A stretch of 64,000 bases of DNA, taken from Paenarthrobacter aurescens TC1 (GTDB lineage Bacteria; Actinomycetota; Actinomycetes; Actinomycetales; Micrococcaceae). How positions within the stretch are numbered: position 1 is the stretch's first letter; every line of letters begins with the position of its first letter. Location: positions 4,340,001 to 4,404,000 of the forward strand of contig CP000474.1 in NCBI GenBank assembly GCA_000014925.1, given 5' to 3'. The notes below the pieces were generated by a model. The model was not told where the DNA came from. It ran no database searches and worked only from the letters and a program-made list of their open reading frames with translations. This document shows positions 59,622-64,000 of the stretch, one piece after another. A program made the position numbers and the translations under genes.

Positions 59622-59701
59622 ATAGATGGACGCGCGAACTCCCCGTACGGGGCTAAGCAGCCACCCGGAGTACTTTCCGTATCAACGATAGGAAGCACAT
59701 C

Positions 59702-60235
59702 ATGGCAGGAAATCTCGTAGCCCGTTCAATTCACGACCTCACAGCCGCTGCATGGTTCGGCGGCTCCTTGATGGGGGCCATCGGACTCAACGGCGCCGCA
59801 GCAGAAGCCAAAGATCCCACCGAGCGCACCCGACTCTCAAGCAAAGGCTGGGGTAAATGGGCTCCGATCCAGACCGCAGCTTTCGCCGGACACTTGGCCG
59901 CGGACCTTGCCATCGCTTGGGAAAACAAAGGCCGTATCGCCAAGCAGGACAGCGTCGCCGCAAACACCATCTACAAGACCGTAGTGACTTTGGCTGGAGC
60001 TGCAGTCACCCTGTACGCAGGTGTTGTGGGCAAGAAGGTAGATGAGCTCTCCGATGAAGGCGCCCAGGGTGCCACGGAGCCGCGCGCCGGTGCATCGGAT
60101 GAATTGAAGACCGCCCAAACGCAGCTGAAAGCACTCCAGTGGGCCATCCCTGCGTTCGCAGCCTGGGTGATCATTCTTGGCGCCAAGCACGGGGAGATGC
60201 AGCGGCCCAAGAACATCCTGAAAGGCCTGCGCTAG
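59702..60235 (+). CDS. Conserved actinobacterial membrane protein
   Basis: A 177-residue protein; AGGAAG before ATG 59702. Hydrophobic segments at about 12-30, 55-75, 90-110 and 145-160. N-terminus NLVARSIHDLTAAAWFGGSLMGAIGLNGAAAEAKDPTERTRLSSKGWGKWAPI; a polar loop (about 115-140) follows TM3. I do not recognise a functional family. It is the gene with the perfect copy of the recurring palindrome. Confidence 0.7.
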   Translation: MAGNLVARSIHDLTAAAWFGGSLMGAIGLNGAAAEAKDPTERTRLSSKGWGKWAPIQTAAFAGHLAADLAIAWENKGRIAKQDSVAANTIYKTVVTLAGAAVTLYAGVVGKKVDELSDEGAQGATEPRAGASDELKTAQTQLKALQWAIPAFAAWVIILGAKHGEMQRPKNILKGLR

Positions 60236-60264
60236 CCAACCCGCCTCGCGCTCGCGGCGAGAGG

Positions 60265-60660
60265 TTAGGAACCCTGCACGGCCTTGACGAAGTGTTCCGG
60301 CCAAGGCCGTGCAGTGGTGCTGCCGTTAGGTACGTGCACCGTGGTGACCGTCCCGTGCGCGGCCACCTCACCGGCGTCGGACGTTACTTGGAAAGCCATG
60401 GTCAGCGAGGTCCGGCCGAGCGCCTGAATCCTCACCGTGGCGGTGATGCGCTGGCCGAACCACAGCTTGGCTTGGTAATTGATCACTTGCTGCACACGCG
60501 GGGCGCTGGGGAAATAGTCGGGCAACTCCAGCGATCGGAAGAGCTCGGCCTCCGCAGCCTCAACCCAGCGCAGGATGGCTGAATTGTGCTGGTGTCCGGA
60601 GGCGTCGGTGTCCACCCACTCCACCGTTCGCTCGACGCACGCCTCCGGAAACCTGTCCAT
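60265..60660 (-). CDS. Hotdog-fold acyl-CoA thioesterase (4HBT/YbgC type)
   Basis: A 131-residue thioesterase. VEWVDTDASGHQHNSAILRWVEAAEAELFRSL is the 4HBT/YbgC active-site region, with Asp in DTDASGH. Last gene of the operon with the AAHS transporter and the CoA-ester hydroxylase; it could hydrolyse gentisyl-CoA (5-hydroxysalicylyl-CoA) to gentisate. Substrate inferred from context. Confidence 0.82.
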   Translation of the reverse strand: MDRFPEACVERTVEWVDTDASGHQHNSAILRWVEAAEAELFRSLELPDYFPSAPRVQQVINYQAKLWFGQRITATVRIQALGRTSLTMAFQVTSDAGEVAAHGTVTTVHVPNGSTTARPWPEHFVKAVQGS

Positions 60661-60668
60661 GATTCTCC

Positions 60669-62027
60669 CTAGCGGGCGCTGACGGCGATGTCGTCAGGAT
60701 CAACGTCGACGGCGGCAACCGGCACCTCGGGCTGCGGCTTGGGAATCATCGCCACAGCGCCTGCCGCAAGTACGGCGATCCCGGCGAAGATGGCGAAGTT
60801 GGCCTCAAACGGCAGCTTGGAGCCTGCGATCCAGCCACCAATCAACGGCCCGGAGATAGCTCCCAAACGGGCGAAGCTCAGGGCCCAACCCGTGGCCGTA
60901 CCGCGGACCTTCGCCGGGTAGTAGTCGGCGATGTAACCGGTCAAGACCAGCGACGTGGAGATGGACCCGACACCGGCGAAGGCCACGAACAGCAGGTTGA
61001 CCACCATGGTGTTGGGGAAGACCAGCAGCATGATGCCCAAGCCGCCCAGGATGTAGAAGACCACCAGGATGAGCTTCTTCCCGTACTTGTCAGCAGCGCG
61101 GCCCAGGAGCAAGCCACCGATCGCGGAAGCAAGGCTGAAGACCAGGAGGAACGTCAGGGACGAGCCGAGATCGTATCCGGCTTTCTTCATGATGCTGGGC
61201 AGCCAGGTGTTGAGCCCGTAAACCAGGACCAAACCGCAGAAGAGTGAGATCCAGAAGAACACCGTTGAACGGATGTACTTCCGCGAGAACATGGTGGTGA
61301 TGGTCTTCCACCACGGATCGGCTTGCATACCGGCTGCGGGCGCCACGGGGACAACCGGCCGGTAATCAGTGATGCTCAACTTGGCAGCCAGAGCCTTGGC
61401 CTCCGCCCTCCGGCCCTTTGATTCCAGGAATTCCAGGGACTCGGGGAGGAACTTCCAGATGATCGGAATCAGCACCACCGGCGCAGCGCCAATGGCGATG
61501 ACGGCACGCCAACCACCGAGGGGCAGCACGAACAACGCAGCAAGTGCGGCCGCGACGATTCCCAGCGAATAACCGGAGTACATGAGGCCGTAGTTGTAGG
61601 AGCGCTTATTCGGAGCCGAGTATTCAATGGTCAGGGCCGCTGCCACAGGAATGACACCGCCCATGCCCAGGCCGCCGATGAGCCTAAAGATGCCGAAGAG
61701 CTCCGGCGTCGGAGCCCACGCTGCTCCGGCCTGGGTGAGAGTGAAGATCACCATGGAGGCCAACAGCATTTTCTTGCGGCCCACGAGGTCACTGAGCGTC
61801 CCGATGAACAGGGCTCCGATAAGCATGCCGATCAAGGCATATGATCCGAGTCCGCCAAGGGCCAGCGGACTGAGGTTCCATTCCTTGTATTCGGCAAGAG
61901 CGGGGAGGATGGCTCCCAGGACGCCGACGTCGTAACCTTCGGCGAGGATCGCGAGCCAGCAGCAGAACAACACCAGGCCGGTGGTCTTCTTGGGCACGTT
62001 CCAGTCGTTGACCGGTGCGGTGGCCAT
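60669..62027 (-). CDS. Aromatic acid:H+ symporter, AAHS/MFS family
   Basis: A 452-residue major facilitator. AAHS motif region: LFCCWLAILAEGYDVGVLGAILPAL (Asp in helix 1; E-G-Y-D replaces D-G-F-D) and GTLSDLVGRRKMLLASMV (motif A). GLNTWLPSIMKKAGYDLG is a typical loop. It is 2 bp after the hydroxylase stop and 8 bp before the thioesterase, so it probably imports the aromatic acid, for example salicylate or anthranilate. Confidence 0.85.
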   Translation of the reverse strand: MATAPVNDWNVPKKTTGLVLFCCWLAILAEGYDVGVLGAILPALAEYKEWNLSPLALGGLGSYALIGMLIGALFIGTLSDLVGRKKMLLASMVIFTLTQAGAAWAPTPELFGIFRLIGGLGMGGVIPVAAALTIEYSAPNKRSYNYGLMYSGYSLGIVAAALAALFVLPLGGWRAVIAIGAAPVVLIPIIWKFLPESLEFLESKGRRAEAKALAAKLSITDYRPVVPVAPAAGMQADPWWKTITTMFSRKYIRSTVFFWISLFCGLVLVYGLNTWLPSIMKKAGYDLGSSLTFLLVFSLASAIGGLLLGRAADKYGKKLILVVFYILGGLGIMLLVFPNTMVVNLLFVAFAGVGSISTSLVLTGYIADYYPAKVRGTATGWALSFARLGAISGPLIGGWIAGSKLPFEANFAIFAGIAVLAAGAVAMIPKPQPEVPVAAVDVDPDDIAVSAR

Positions 62028-62029
62028 GG

Positions 62030-64000
62030 CTACTTCACCAAAACCGATGCTGCGGCGGACTCGGGAGTCCAGCGAAGATGCGTGTTGGCCTCTTCGATGT
62101 CCGTTTCCTTGAGCAAGGACAGGCGCGGACGAACGGCGTCAGTTCGTGAGCTCGGTGGCTTTCGACGCCCGGCACGGAACTGCGGGATCCACTCGGCGCC
62201 GGGGCCCTGGTATTCCTGTTCGGCAGCGGCGTGCAGCGTCCACTGGGGATCATAAAGATGCGTACGGCCCAAGGCGATCAGGTCCGCGCGGCCCGCGAGG
62301 AGGATGGAGTTCACGTCGTCGTAGGTGGAGATGGCGCCGACGGCGATCACAGCCACGCCTGCCGGAGCAGCAACTTCCTGACGGATGCGGTCGGCGAAAG
62401 GCGTCTGGTAGCTACGACCGAACGCGGGCTTCTCCTCCTTGGCAACCTGGCCGGTGGAGACATCCAGGCCCGCAGCACCGTGTTCAACAAATGCCGCGGC
62501 TATGGACACGGAATCATCGGAAGTGTTGCCACCATCGATCCAGTCCGTGGCTGAGATGCGCACCGTCACCGGCTTGCTGGCAGGCCAAGCCGCACGAACG
62601 GCGTCGAACACTTCCAGCGGGAACCGCAGCCGGTTCTCCAAGCTGCCGCCGTACTCGTCGGTCCGCTTGTTGGACACCGGCGAAAGGAAGGAGGACAGCA
62701 GGTAACCGTGGGCCGCGTGGATTTCCAGGAGGTCGAACCCTGCCTGCTCGGCGCGGACGGTTGAGGCCACGAACTCCGCCTTGATGGCGTCCATGCCGGC
62801 ACGATCCAGCTCAACGGGGGTCTGGTTCTCCGGACTGTACGGCAGTGCAGAGGGCCCCACCGCGGTCCAGTTGCCGGACTCGAGCGGCTGGTCAATGCCC
62901 TCCCACATGAGCTTGGTGGAGCCCTTGCGTCCCGAGTGGCCCAGCTGCGCGCCGATCTTGGCGGTGGAACGATCATGAACGAAGTCCACAATTTCCTTCC
63001 AGCTATCACGCTGGCCATCCGTGTAGAGGCCACTGCAGCCGGGGGTGATGCGGCCGGCTTCGGAGACACAGATCATCTCGGTCATGACCAGGCCGGCGCC
63101 ACCGAGTGCCTTGGAACCCAAGTGCACCTTGTGGAAGTCGCCCGGAATACCGTCCGTGGCCGAGTACATGTCCATCGGGGAGACGACAATACGGTTCTTC
63201 AGCTCCAGTTGGCCGATGCGGAAGGGCTGGAACATGGCCGGAGCCACCTCGCTGAGGCCCTGGGATTCGGCAAAGCCGCGGTCCACGGCGTCTGCGAATT
63301 CAGGATCGCGGAGGCGCAGGTTTTCCTGGGTGATGCGGCGGCTGCGGGTCAGGAGGTTGAACGCGAACTGGGTGGGGTCCTGGTCCTTGTACTGGCCGAT
63401 GCGCTCAAACCATTCAAGCGATGCCTGGGCTGCGCGCTGGGTGGAAGCGACCACGGGCCGACGCTCGGCCTCGTATGCGACCAGCGCGGACTCGACATCC
63501 GGGTGCTCGTGCAGGCAGGCGGCCAGCGCCAGCGAGTCCTCCATGGCCAGCTTGGTGCCGGAACCGATGGAGAAGTGGGCGGTGTGGGCGGCGTCGCCCA
63601 GCAGCACTACGTTGTTGTGGCGCCAGCTCTCGTTGCGGACCGTAGTGAAGTTGATCCACTTGGAGTTGTTGGTGAGGACCTCGTAGCCGTTCAGTTCCTC
63701 GGCGAAGATCTCGCGGATCTTGGCGATGGCCTTCTCGTCGGAGACGCCGGGAGGGAAGATTTCGTCGGCGGTTTCGTCAAAGCCGGCGGCGTGCCATACG
63801 TCCTGGTGCATTTCCACGATGAACGTGGAACCCTCATCCGAGTACGGGTAACCGTGGATTTGCATGACGCCCCACTCGGTTTCCTTCACGAAGAACTTGA
63901 AGGCCTCGAACACCTGGTCCGTACCGAGCCACATGAACTTGTTGGTCCGCGGGTCCAGGTTCGGCTTGAACGAGTCAGCGTACTTAGTACGGATCTGCGA
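62030..64000 (-). CDS. Salicylyl-CoA 5-hydroxylase-type FAD monooxygenase/OYE fusion, N-terminus beyond window
   Basis: 656 residues are visible; the frame is open at the right edge, so the N-terminal FAD-binding part is missing. Visible residues about 1-230 belong to a class A flavoprotein monooxygenase (LLGDAAHTAHFSIGSGTKLAMEDSLALAACLHEH) and about 255-640 to an old-yellow-enzyme domain (MFQPFRIGQLELKNRIVVSPMDMYSATDGIPGDFHKVHLGSKALGGAGLVMTEMICVS, GAQLGHSGRKGS, AIGAISTYDDVN-like VIAVGAISTYDDVNSILLAGRADLIALGRTHLYDP). This fusion is known in salicylyl-CoA and 2-aminobenzoyl-CoA hydroxylases. The next two genes are an AAHS transporter and a thioesterase. Confidence 0.87.
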   Translation of the reverse strand, partial: SQIRTKYADSFKPNLDPRTNKFMWLGTDQVFEAFKFFVKETEWGVMQIHGYPYSDEGSTFIVEMHQDVWHAAGFDETADEIFPPGVSDEKAIAKIREIFAEELNGYEVLTNNSKWINFTTVRNESWRHNNVVLLGDAAHTAHFSIGSGTKLAMEDSLALAACLHEHPDVESALVAYEAERRPVVASTQRAAQASLEWFERIGQYKDQDPTQFAFNLLTRSRRITQENLRLRDPEFADAVDRGFAESQGLSEVAPAMFQPFRIGQLELKNRIVVSPMDMYSATDGIPGDFHKVHLGSKALGGAGLVMTEMICVSEAGRITPGCSGLYTDGQRDSWKEIVDFVHDRSTAKIGAQLGHSGRKGSTKLMWEGIDQPLESGNWTAVGPSALPYSPENQTPVELDRAGMDAIKAEFVASTVRAEQAGFDLLEIHAAHGYLLSSFLSPVSNKRTDEYGGSLENRLRFPLEVFDAVRAAWPASKPVTVRISATDWIDGGNTSDDSVSIAAAFVEHGAAGLDVSTGQVAKEEKPAFGRSYQTPFADRIRQEVAAPAGVAVIAVGAISTYDDVNSILLAGRADLIALGRTHLYDPQWTLHAAAEQEYQGPGAEWIPQFRAGRRKPPSSRTDAVRPRLSLLKETDIEEANTHLRWTPESAAASVLVK

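Overview
The window comes from a high-GC actinobacterium, most likely Arthrobacter or Paenarthrobacter (Micrococcaceae). The case rests on G/C-ending codons, frequent GTG/TTG starts, a 13E12-type DUF222-HNH gene, SipW-class exported proteins, the split pntAa/pntAb/pntB transhydrogenase, PobA next to an IclR regulator and an AAHS transporter, and a fused FAD/old-yellow-enzyme CoA-ester hydroxylase. I found no tRNA, rRNA, CRISPR array, prophage or insertion sequence. Two coding regions run off the ends: a PRC-barrel/DUF2382 protein on the left and a salicylyl-CoA-type hydroxylase on the right.

Layout: 1-7.8 kb holds stress and housekeeping genes (DUF2382 protein, glutamate decarboxylase, class II amidotransferase, a DHA2-type exporter divergent from an XRE/MmyB regulator, a membrane protein, a VOC protein divergent from MerR). 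A DUF222-HNH gene follows at 7.9-9.8 kb. At 10-13.5 kb is a 4-hydroxybenzoate unit: PobA, IclR regulator and AAHS importer. At 13.6-15.4 kb is a SipW signal peptidase operon with an HPt-like protein lacking its histidine and a TasA-like secreted protein. Metal transport, a membrane protein with an internal duplication, and a PLD/AI-2E/cardiolipin synthase run occupy 15.6-21 kb, with DedA and a MalT-type LuxR regulator to 24.3 kb. At 24.5-27.9 kb are GlsB, a soluble Ser/Thr kinase coupled to a Cys-containing partner, MarR and a FUSC protein. At 28-31.2 kb is a four-gene operon of exported surface proteins, three of which carry SipW-like A-x-W signals. A remnant of methylenetetrahydrofolate reductase separates it from a one-carbon block at 32-40.8 kb, where a tandem glycine riboswitch precedes gcvP-gcvT-gcvH-glyA, followed after a 40-bp perfect palindrome by sdaA and lipA. 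At 40.9-47.9 kb a PucR regulator diverges from an agmatinase-family hydrolase, NCS1 permease, aldehyde dehydrogenase and sugar-lactone-oxidase-type flavoprotein. MscL, small conserved genes, proton-translocating transhydrogenase, an FMN reductase and further stress-type genes fill 48-60.2 kb, and the salicylyl-CoA/gentisate-type operon ends the window.

The genes fit a soil heterotroph that degrades aromatic acids (4-hydroxybenzoate to protocatechuate; salicylate or anthranilate through CoA esters), uses guanidino or amine compounds, and oxidises glycine and serine with on-site supply of lipoyl groups.

The two most interesting signals are (1) a recurring 16-bp palindrome, AGTAAG-N4-CTTA(C/G)T, in front of at least five unlinked small envelope or stress genes, and (2) two SipW-class export loci 13 kb apart that share one visible SipW peptidase. 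All functions are inferred from the sequence and from family knowledge; nothing here was searched against a database.
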